Source: Candidatus Desulfolinea nitratireducens
GTDB taxonomy: Bacteria; Chloroflexota; Anaerolineae; Anaerolineales; Villigracilaceae
Direction: 5' to 3'
DNA length: 55,865 nucleotides
Assembly: GCA_014382535.1 (NCBI GenBank)
Contig: JACNJN010000092.1
Location: forward strand, 1-55,865
Below are positions 49,306 through 55,865 of this stretch, one piece after another. Within the stretch, counting starts at the first letter, position 1, and each line of letters starts with the position of its first letter. Under the pieces are notes generated by a model. It had not been told where the DNA came from. It saw nothing but the letters and a program-made list of their open reading frames with translations, and ran no database searches. The translations under genes were made by a program, and so were the position numbers.

Positions 49306-51645
49306 ATGCAGAATATGCCAAAACAAATTGAATCCCGTCTTCTTAAACTGGCCGCCCTCTTCCTCGGATTGTATAGTCTGATCCTGACTATCTCCCCCGC
49401 TGTTCGCGCCCGCAACTGGGATGTGGATTATCTCTGGATGCATTGGGCTGGATTTGCGCTCTGGGCCGGGTTGAGTTGGCTGGTGCATGCTCGCATCAGC
49501 AAAGACGCTCCTGACCGAGACCCTTATCTCTTTCCACTTGCAGCCCTTCTAAGCGGATGGGGGCTTCTCAGCATTTGGCGACTAACTCCCACTTTTGGAT
49601 TACGCCAAAGCCTATGGCTGGCAGTCAGCAGCCTCATCCTGATCATTGGTCTGCGGTGGCATTCTTTACTCCCCACCCTGCGTCGGTATAAATACATCCT
49701 GCTTACCAGCGGATTGATCCTAACCACCCTGACCCTCATCTTTGGGGCCAATCCCCTTGGCGTGGGCCCACGTCTTTGGCTGGAATTAGGGGGGATCTAT
49801 CTCCAACCCTCCGAGCCGCTCAAACTGCTCCTCGTCATTTACCTGGCAGCCTATCTTGCCGATCATATTCCGCGAAAAGGAAATATTTTTCCGCTTATAT
49901 TTCCCACTATTATTCTTGCTAGTCTGGCTTTGCTTTTGCTCTTATTCCAGCGTGATCTTGGTGCGGCTTCGATCTTCATTATGCTCTACGCCAGCGTCCT
50001 CTTTTTGGCCACAGGAAAAAAGCGCGTTTTGTTCGGCAATGCGGCAATCCTCCAGATCGTAGGCTTGCTGGGCTACTATTTTATCGATATTATCCACGTC
50101 CGGCTTGCAATGTGGTTCTCACCCTGGGACGATCCCAGCGGTAGGGGCTACCAGATCATCCAATCCTTAATGGCAATTGCGAACGGAGGATTATTTGGGC
50201 GTGGACCTGGATTGGGATCTCCTGGATTTGTGCCTGTCACGCACTCCGATTTCATCTTTGCATCTCTGGCAGAGGAAACGGGTCTTGCAGGGACGATAGG
50301 CTTGCTCACGTTAATTGGCATGCTTCTTTTCCGCGGCTTTAAGATCACTCTCGACGCTTCCACCATTTTCCGCCGTCTGCTTGCCGCCGGGCTGACAGCC
50401 TATTTAGGCATCCAAAGCCTGCTGATCATTGGTGGAAATCTGCGTCTGCTGCCTCTGACAGGTGTGACTTTGCCTTTCATTTCTTATGGCGGCTCCTCAC
50501 TGCTGACATCATATCTTGCATTACTTCTGCTCATTTTGATCAGCAACGATGCTGGAGAGGCTGCACCCCTCCCTCAGCCACAACCCTATCACATCCTGAG
50601 CGGCATCCTGACTTTGGGATTGGTCTCCGCCGCCCTCATCAACGGCTGGTGGGCAATCGTCCGCGGTCCAGACCTGCTATCACGCAGCGATAATCCTCGC
50701 CGCGCATTGGCAGATCGTTTCGTTCCGCGCGGAAACCTCTTCGACCGGAATAATAATCCCATCAATATCACCACTGGCAAATCAGGGGAATATTCGCGTG
50801 AGTACATTTATCCGGATCTCGCTTCTACAGTTGGATACACGCATCCCACATACGGGCAAGCTGGTCTTGAGGCCGAGTTGGACGATTATTTACGCGGCCT
50901 GGCAGGCAACCCCTCGACCTTGATCTGGTGGAATCACATCCTTTACGGACAACCTCCCCCTGGGCTTGATGTCCGTCTTAGCCTCGATCTTGACCTGCAA
51001 TCGCGCGCTGACGAAAGCCTCGGCAAGCATCAGGGCGCAGTCGTTCTCGTCAATGCCGAGAGTGGAGAAATCCTCGCCATGGCTTCACATCCCACTTTTA
51101 ATGCCAACTTGCTCGGCGAGATCGGCGATGATCTGCTCACAGACGAAAATTCACCACTCCTCAATCGAGCAACCCAGGGACTTTATCCCCTTAGCCTGGA
51201 ATTCGATGCGCTTTTCAGCCAATCAATTACACATGGGATACGCTTGCCCGTTGCAGAAACCAGCAAGGGCTATGCCAGCCCATTTCAAATGGCGATGATC
51301 GCAGCAGCCCTGAGCAATGAGGGCATCGCTCAGGCTCCCCGCCTTGCCCTGGCCGTGAACACACCCCAAAATGGATGGGTGATCCTCCACGCTATCGGCG
51401 AGCCGATCGAGTATTTCACATCGAAAGAAACCGGGCAGCTCATCACCACATTTGACAGCGAAGACGAATCATATTGGCAAATTATCTCAGCGAACAACAC
51501 TGAGGAAAATTCTCTCACCTGGCTTCTTGCAGGAACCCTTTCCGAATGGCGTGGCACGCCATTCGGACTAGCCGTGCTCCTGGAAGAAAATAACCCCAAG
51601 CTGGCAAAAGAAATCGCAAGAAATTTGTTGGGATATGCGCCTTGA
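49306..51645 (+). CDS. RodA/FtsW SEDS glycosyltransferase fused to a degenerate PBP
   Basis: The product is 779 residues. Residues 1 to about 420 form a SEDS polymerase with ten or so helices, 'GVGPRLWLELGGIYLQPSEPLKL', 'GPGLGSPGFVPVTHSDFIFASLAEETG' (in part) and 'PFISYGGSSLL'. It polymerises lipid II. A linker helix leads to a class-B PBP-like half with the pedestal ('RGNLFDRNNNPI', 'QAGLEAELDDYLRG') and 'VLVNAESGEILAMASHP'. At the place of the SxxK serine the sequence is 'LYPLSLEFDAL' (S630...F633, no Lys), and the KTG is missing ('LLAGTLSEW'). The transpeptidase half is therefore probably inactive and structural. Confidence 0.88.
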   Translation: MQNMPKQIESRLLKLAALFLGLYSLILTISPAVRARNWDVDYLWMHWAGFALWAGLSWLVHARISKDAPDRDPYLFPLAALLSGWGLLSIWRLTPTFGLRQSLWLAVSSLILIIGLRWHSLLPTLRRYKYILLTSGLILTTLTLIFGANPLGVGPRLWLELGGIYLQPSEPLKLLLVIYLAAYLADHIPRKGNIFPLIFPTIILASLALLLLLFQRDLGAASIFIMLYASVLFLATGKKRVLFGNAAILQIVGLLGYYFIDIIHVRLAMWFSPWDDPSGRGYQIIQSLMAIANGGLFGRGPGLGSPGFVPVTHSDFIFASLAEETGLAGTIGLLTLIGMLLFRGFKITLDASTIFRRLLAAGLTAYLGIQSLLIIGGNLRLLPLTGVTLPFISYGGSSLLTSYLALLLLILISNDAGEAAPLPQPQPYHILSGILTLGLVSAALINGWWAIVRGPDLLSRSDNPRRALADRFVPRGNLFDRNNNPINITTGKSGEYSREYIYPDLASTVGYTHPTYGQAGLEAELDDYLRGLAGNPSTLIWWNHILYGQPPPGLDVRLSLDLDLQSRADESLGKHQGAVVLVNAESGEILAMASHPTFNANLLGEIGDDLLTDENSPLLNRATQGLYPLSLEFDALFSQSITHGIRLPVAETSKGYASPFQMAMIAAALSNEGIAQAPRLALAVNTPQNGWVILHAIGEPIEYFTSKETGQLITTFDSEDESYWQIISANNTEENSLTWLLAGTLSEWRGTPFGLAVLLEENNPKLAKEIARNLLGYAP

Positions 51646-51924
51646 TTGGGAGTACTCACCCAGGAAGGAACAATATGGCGCGTCATTCTTCGTTTCCGAC
51701 CTCCCTATTATGGCCTAATTGCATATTATGAGCGGTTATATTGATGTATCTTCTTCAAGATGAATGCCCGGGCATAATTTAAATTTCCCCCGCTGCTCAA
51801 CAAATCCTAATCTCAGCATGTGAATCGCTGGTAAACTTCCACCCTATTCGGTTATATTCTTCATTTTTTTGTGCATCTTTCTTCGCCTTATTGGCAAAGA
51901 CCATTATATGTAGAATAAATAAAT
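51646..51924. other. Intergenic region
   Basis: These 279 bases lie between the RodA fusion and the Lys/Asp-repeat protein. The only structure I see is the 12-bp palindrome ATGCCCGGGCAT at 51764-51775. No gene or RNA is recognised. Confidence 0.35.
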
Positions 51925-52611
51925 TTATTTGTCTTTGTCCTTTTTGCCTTTGTCGTCTTTATCTTTGCCGTCTTTGTCTTTGCCGTCTTTGTCCTTTTTG
52001 CCTTTGTCGTCTTTGTCTTTGCCGTCTTTGTCCTTGCCGTCTTTGTCCTTGCCGTCTTTGTCCTTGTCTTTCTCGTCCTTGCCTTTATCCTTGTCTTTGT
52101 CTTTATCTTTGTCTTTGTCCTTGTCTTTCCCTTTATCTTTATTTTTATCCTTCGTATCTTTGTCCTTCCCTTTGTCTTTATCCTTCGTATCTTTGTCCTT
52201 CTCGTCTTTGTCGACTTTCTCCTTCTTGCCGTTTTTCTCCTTCTCTTCTTCTTTTTCTTCCGATGAAACAGAAGGGATCGGTTCTTCTAAATTCTTAAAA
52301 AAATTGCCCAAGCGTTCATTAACCTGATCATCGGTAATTGCTTCATCCGCCAGAATATCGGCAACAATATCGATTGAAATGGCATTAAAGCTGAGGTGCG
52401 GATCAACGCTATAATCAGCTTTTTTATTGGCCTGTAATAAAATCGGAACGGATGTATATTCTGCGTCAACAAATGAGTTGTCAGCAAGGACTGTGGTCCA
52501 CAATCCGCCAGCAAATATTAACGTAAGCATAAATCCGCGCAACCATTGAAACAGTTGACTCGATATATTAATTTTTCGCTTGGTTTTTGATTTTACATCC
52601 ATACTTTTCAA
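51925..52611 (-). CDS. Exported protein with Lys/Asp-repeat tail
   Basis: The product is 228 residues. A basic N-terminus and a signal or anchor helix ('LRGFMLTLIFAGGLWTTVLA') precede a 60-residue globular stretch ('VDPHLSFNAISIDIVADIL', 'DDQVNERLGNFF'). From about residue 120 the chain is a low-complexity polyampholyte built of KDKDGKDKD and KDKDKDK units to the end. The tail is highly charged, nearly net neutral and certainly disordered. It could act as a wall spacer or surface polymer. No known family. Confidence 0.7.
   Translation of the reverse strand: MKSMDVKSKTKRKINISSQLFQWLRGFMLTLIFAGGLWTTVLADNSFVDAEYTSVPILLQANKKADYSVDPHLSFNAISIDIVADILADEAITDDQVNERLGNFFKNLEEPIPSVSSEEKEEEKEKNGKKEKVDKDEKDKDTKDKDKGKDKDTKDKNKDKGKDKDKDKDKDKDKDKGKDEKDKDKDGKDKDGKDKDGKDKDDKGKKDKDGKDKDGKDKDDKGKKDKDK
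51929..52200. repeat. Tandem 15-bp-type repeat coding for the KDKDGK tail
   Basis: The plus strand repeats TCTTTGTCTTTGCCG and close variants (TCTTTGTCC, TTTTTGCCT) many times. Units of 3 to 5 codons are arranged irregularly, as expected from replication slippage. Confidence 0.8.
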
Positions 52612-52746
52612 TATAATTTATATACTCGTTTCGTCCATTACTACTTTTTACATCATAGACTCGTTTTTCAGGTATTGCCCTGCAGTTTTGCTAGACTTTC
52701 ACAGTTTTTATTTGGCTATTTCTTTATAATGGAAACAAAATAATTC

Positions 52747-55161
52747 CTAATTGCTAATTGTAATATGATCTTTAATCTGTCTAAATTTCATTCTTCCAAT
52801 ACCTGAAACATTTTCAATTTCATTGATCTGAGAAAAATCTCCATTGGCAATTCTGTATTCGACGATACTCTTGGCAATTTTCGCCCCAATTCCTTCCAGG
52901 ATCACAAAATCCTCTACCTCTGCGTCGTTTATATTCACCTGGATAGGATCCCATTTTTTGACTATTATTGGTAGCAAGCGATATACCATAATTGGTTCTG
53001 ATTTTCCTTTGAACATATAACTACCCAATGGAGAAAACACAAAGTTGTCACGATAATCGCCCAAAGCTTCATAGGTTTCCTGACTGATAATGGCACTCGT
53101 TTCATGAAGTTCTTTGGTGAGATTTTCGATCCGGGCTGTAATATTGACTGCATCACCGATAATGGAGTAATGAAGCCTATCGGCAGTGCCAATACCACCA
53201 GCGGCGACTTCCCCTGTGTTGATCCCGATACCAGTCACCATTGGGGGGATGCCTACTTCACGGCGGTGTTTATTCATTGCTTTTACATTTTTAAGGATTT
53301 CAACTGCTGCCAGGCATGTTTGTAGAGCGCTCTCAGAAGGATCCAGGGGAATTGGCAGTACGCCGAAATATGCCATTATCGAATCACCAACAAATTCACT
53401 CGTCACGCCATCGTTGGCGTTGATGATCGGGACAATTTCCCCGTAATATTGGTTGAGCCAATCCAAAATGGTCGTTGGAGATTCATTCTCTGAGATTACG
53501 GTAAATCTGCGAATGTCGGTGATCATAATCGTGGCGATAGTATTTTGCCCCTCAATTTTTAGATTCCCGGATTGGAGCCCCTCTCTCATTTGATCCCGTA
53601 CTTGTGGGGTAATCGTACGCCCTAGCATATCCCTGTAAATCTCCCCTTCCCTTAGGTTGGAGACCATATAATTAAAGGTATGTGCCAACATTGCCAGCTC
53701 ATCTCTCCCCTGGGGTTCCACGACTACATCCCATTTACCATGGCTAACCTCGGAAGCCGCTAAGATAACCTGTTTTAGCGGTTGCGTGATCCTTCTGGAC
53801 AAAAGCACACCGACACCAATGATCAGAAGTAGTCCTATGGTGGCGAGAATATATATTTGCACCTGAGTCTGCTGACTTGGACTCACCAGAAAACTTTCTG
53901 CGAGAGATACTCCTACTATACCAATATCATGGTCGTCGCGCACTTCCCAGGGAGCCAGGATCTCACGATAATCAATCTCGGACGCAATCAAAAATCGCAT
54001 TTGACTCTCGTAGTCCTGACGTTCAAAAATCCTTAAGACCCTCTCCTCTGGAAGATCAATATTATCAGCTTCACCAAGGGTTGTACCCAAGGTTTTCCCA
54101 CGGTAATTGTAAATCGAAATATGGGCGAGAGAATTTTCCTTACCGAGTAATACTTCCCTGGCTTCCTGGATCATTGCTGGGATAGATCGGCCCACCAATA
54201 CTACGCCGATGAGTTGGTTGTCCTCATCTGTAATTGGACCTGCAACGTATAAGTAATTCCCCCACGAAGCCTGAATGAGTCCGGCAAATTTATCCCCCTG
54301 CTCATCAGAGCTTTGGTCAAGCACTTTTTGTACGAATTCTGCCTCAGTAAAAATGGTATCACCCTTCGAATATTCAAAGGATTCGCGCCCCCCTTCAGGT
54401 ATATGGCGGACGGATATCAAGGCTTTTCCTTTAGAATCGAGAATCTCGATGGCTTCTTCTTGGTTATTAATTGCTAATCCTAATACAAGATTTCTTAAAG
54501 CTTCAGTATCATTTTCTATAATAGATTCTGCTAAACCGTCAGTGAAAGCCAGGAGCCGCAAAGTTTCCAGGCGATTATTTTCTTCTTCTACTAACCAGGA
54601 AAATGTCAATTTCCCAATCTCGATCAGGTTATTGACAAAGCGGTCTTCAATCGAATCAATAGCTACCTGGCTAACTACATAACCGGCTCCCATGGCAAGC
54701 AGCAGTGATAAAAACAGATAAGGAAGGATAATCTTAAGACGAACGGAGAGACGATCTAAGTGAAAAGCAGACCTTCTCCTTCTACTCCTTTTTAATTCTT
54801 CAGGCTCGATATGCTCCAATTTCTCTAATGCTTTTTCAACCCATGTTTTGCTAAAAGGTGATCGTAAAAATATATCGACCCCGAACTCTTTCACATCCAG
54901 CTCACGCGATAAATCTGGATAGCGATTAGTGATGATCACCTTAACATCGGGATATTTATTTCGAAGACCCCCTAACAGTTCGAAGAGAACACTCTTGGAC
55001 AAGTGAAGGTCCAGAACCATTAAATTAGGCTTATCCATTTGAAGTATAAAGATTGCTTCATCAACTTTTAAAGTAATAAATACTTCGTCTCCCCGTTGGG
55101 CGAATATGTTTTTGAGAGTTTGTGCCGCTTCGATCTCAGATTGAACGATGAGAACTTTCAT
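52747..55161 (-). CDS. Receiver-sensor-HAMP-class III cyclase with HhH tail
   Basis: The product is 804 residues. In order: receiver domain 1-120 with D51 ('VLDLHLS'); basic linker; membrane helix about 143-168; extracytoplasmic sensor about 170-430; membrane helix about 434-454; HAMP 455-508; class III nucleotide cyclase about 535-730 with metal Asp 549 ('MITDIRRFT') and 593 ('FVGDSIMAYFG') and 'GDAVNITARIENL'; and a C-terminal tandem helix-hairpin-helix 740-804 ('LEGIGAKIAKSIVEYR', 'VSGIGRMKFRQIKDHI') like ComEA. It should make cAMP (or cGMP) in response to an outside signal. The receiver and HhH ends are unusual additions. Confidence 0.88.
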   Translation of the reverse strand: MKVLIVQSEIEAAQTLKNIFAQRGDEVFITLKVDEAIFILQMDKPNLMVLDLHLSKSVLFELLGGLRNKYPDVKVIITNRYPDLSRELDVKEFGVDIFLRSPFSKTWVEKALEKLEHIEPEELKRSRRRRSAFHLDRLSVRLKIILPYLFLSLLLAMGAGYVVSQVAIDSIEDRFVNNLIEIGKLTFSWLVEEENNRLETLRLLAFTDGLAESIIENDTEALRNLVLGLAINNQEEAIEILDSKGKALISVRHIPEGGRESFEYSKGDTIFTEAEFVQKVLDQSSDEQGDKFAGLIQASWGNYLYVAGPITDEDNQLIGVVLVGRSIPAMIQEAREVLLGKENSLAHISIYNYRGKTLGTTLGEADNIDLPEERVLRIFERQDYESQMRFLIASEIDYREILAPWEVRDDHDIGIVGVSLAESFLVSPSQQTQVQIYILATIGLLLIIGVGVLLSRRITQPLKQVILAASEVSHGKWDVVVEPQGRDELAMLAHTFNYMVSNLREGEIYRDMLGRTITPQVRDQMREGLQSGNLKIEGQNTIATIMITDIRRFTVISENESPTTILDWLNQYYGEIVPIINANDGVTSEFVGDSIMAYFGVLPIPLDPSESALQTCLAAVEILKNVKAMNKHRREVGIPPMVTGIGINTGEVAAGGIGTADRLHYSIIGDAVNITARIENLTKELHETSAIISQETYEALGDYRDNFVFSPLGSYMFKGKSEPIMVYRLLPIIVKKWDPIQVNINDAEVEDFVILEGIGAKIAKSIVEYRIANGDFSQINEIENVSGIGRMKFRQIKDHITISN

Positions 55162-55528
55162 TAAATATCTCTTATTTCTTATATTCTCGAATGAAATATT
55201 ACTCGTTGAGTAAAAGCTAGTATTTTAGTGCAAACTATTGAACAATATCATGCTCAATAGTTTGATACTCAAGTTGTATCATCATTAATCCTTTTATGTT
55301 CTTGTCACATTTCAATAATATTATATCCGCAAAAATCCTGCGAAATTATCATTTCGATATCAGATGTGTCTTAAAAAATAGCGCCTATTACGTTCGAGGT
55401 ATAGCTTATCGCGAGTTTGGTGAAGCGTTTGCTAGAAAATCGGCCTATCTTGCAAGAATATTTTTAACATCAACTCACAATGGGGCCGCTTAAAAACCAC
55501 GCTATTAAAGAAACAAAGTAATATTAAC
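55162..55528. other. Upstream region of the cyclase
   Basis: This is AT-rich sequence. Apart from the inverted repeat at 55231-55264 it holds only a 65-codon open frame (55296-55493, plus) without ribosome site, homology or clear protein features. I do not consider it a gene. Confidence 0.4.
55231..55264. repeat. Inverted repeat upstream of the cyclase gene
   Basis: CAAACTATTGA (55231-55241) and TCAATAGTTTG (55254-55264) are perfect 11-bp arms 12 nt apart. They lie 70-100 bp upstream of the cyclase start and could be an operator. Confidence 0.5.
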
Positions 55529-55631
55529 AGGACTTACGCAAAATACCTTTTTTCTCTCTGCGTTGTAGCTCGTCTACAATACCCCAACGCAGAGCATTGG
55601 GACCAGGACTAAAAAAATGCGTAGGTCCTGA
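55529..55631. mobile_element. MITE-like palindromic element
   Basis: CAGGACTTACGCA (55529-55541) and TGCGTAGGTCCTG (55619-55631) are 13-bp terminal inverted repeats with one mismatch. A second pair, CTCTGCGTTG (55557-55566) and CAACGCAGAG (55586-55595), is nested inside. TTAA precedes the left end and ATTAA follows the right. The 103-bp size and absence of coding fit a non-autonomous element. Ends of the GGACTTACGCA type occur on insertion sequences and MITEs of other bacteria. Confidence 0.65.
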
Positions 55632-55641
55632 TTAAATAACA

Positions 55642-55678
55642 ATAAAATGCTTCTGGTGTTTCCAGAAGCATTTTATTT
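55642..55678. terminator. Intrinsic terminator (bidirectional)
   Basis: A perfect 16-bp stem (55642-55657 with 55663-55678) has a 5-nt loop and A/T-rich flanks. It is about 90 nt past the stop of the gene entering from the right edge. Confidence 0.8.
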
Positions 55679-55768
55679 GGCCACGTCTCATTTTTCAACT
55701 ATATTAACATCAATTCGGCGAATATACACCATGCTTTCTACTGGCGAAGTCTCACCTTTTTATTTCTA

Positions 55769-55865
55769 TTATTTATCTTTCTTTTTATTTCTTATTTCTT
55801 CTTTTTTATTTTCAATTTTATCTTTTACTTCTTCTTTTTTATCTTCAATTTTATCTTTTACTTCT
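55769..55865 (-). CDS. C-terminus of a Lys/Glu-repeat protein (partial)
   Basis: A minus-strand frame runs from the right edge to TAA at 55769-55771. It encodes an 11-residue repeat, EVKDKIEDKKE, EVKDKIENKKE, EIRNKKKDK. The pattern fits a charged amphipathic helix like those of apolipoprotein-like or YtxH-like stress proteins. The beginning of the gene is outside the window, so length and family are unknown. Confidence 0.6.
   Translation of the reverse strand, partial: EVKDKIEDKKEEVKDKIENKKEEIRNKKKDK

Noticed and set aside
51929-52327. Long Leu/Ser-rich open frame on the plus strand
   Set aside because: It is the antisense of the KDKDGK repeat; the minus-strand protein has a signal segment and a normal start.
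55296-55493. 65-residue open frame upstream of the cyclase
   Set aside because: No ribosome site, no recognisable domain and composition like the surrounding intergenic DNA.

Overview
The window is about 56 kb of a free-living bacterial chromosome with roughly 50 genes, dense packing, short operons on both strands and no rRNA or tRNA gene that I can recognise. The gene mix points to Chloroflexota, probably Anaerolineae. Supporting genes are a MoeA fused to a periplasmic-binding-protein-like domain, a FhaA/FhaB pair, a single-gene RodA-PBP fusion, two F420-type protein families, a PspC protein, a monofunctional proline dehydrogenase and many short palindromic repeats. This assignment is inference from gene content only.

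Region by region. 1-2.1 kb: end of a probable methyltransferase, then a five-haem cytochrome c lipoprotein. 2.1-10.3 kb (minus strand): a response regulator coupled to a MoeA-PBP fusion, a TfoX-like protein, a VapBC-type toxin-antitoxin pair beside a moeA 3' remnant, a second MoeA carrying two in-frame repeat insertions, a UbiA-like membrane protein, a DinB-like protein, an SDR and proline dehydrogenase. 10.5-22.3 kb (plus strand): beta-lactamase-fold hydrolase, zinc-ribbon coiled coil, membrane-anchored NACHT-HEAT NTPase, SsnA aminohydrolase, F420-dependent NADP reductase family protein, a GxxExxY gene bounded by inverted repeats, DNA polymerase IV, GyrI-like and YjbQ proteins and two membrane proteins. 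22.3-23.5 kb: fluoride riboswitch with CrcB/FluC, DUF6504-like protein and PspC.

23.6-30.3 kb (minus): a TetR-controlled drug/lipid export operon (TetR, PEMT-like methyltransferase, ABC-2 permease, HlyD adaptor, deazaflavin nitroreductase, two ATPases). A 23S-IVS/four-helix-bundle gene with flanking repeats splits it. 30.4-33.8 kb: thiolase, two tandem PilZ proteins with matching promoters, a frameshifted small membrane protein and an acyltransferase. 33.8-41.2 kb (minus): carbonic-anhydrase-like relic, hydantoinase, DUF2270-DUF2179 fusion, an unknown protein, a PLP enzyme with a GntR-type palindrome at its promoter, MTA phosphorylase and the FHA pair.

41.3-46.8 kb (plus): glycerate 2-kinase and hydroxyacid dehydrogenase (glycerate/hydroxypyruvate metabolism), an AT-rich GT39-like glycosyltransferase and an APH(6)-like kinase. 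46.9-55.9 kb: rubrerythrin-like protein, zinc-ribbon protein, SH3b membrane protein, ErpA/IscA-like protein, RodA-PBP fusion with a degenerate transpeptidase half, a Lys/Asp-repeat exported protein, a REC-sensor-HAMP-cyclase-HhH receptor, a MITE-like palindrome and the end of another Lys/Glu-repeat protein.

The most distinctive features are repeat-bounded small genes (GxxExxY, S23), palindromes that have become coding sequence inside moeA, decayed gene copies (moeA tail, carbonic anhydrase, zinc ribbon, membrane protein) and two unusual multidomain proteins (cyclase with HhH tail; SEDS fused to a pseudo-transpeptidase).
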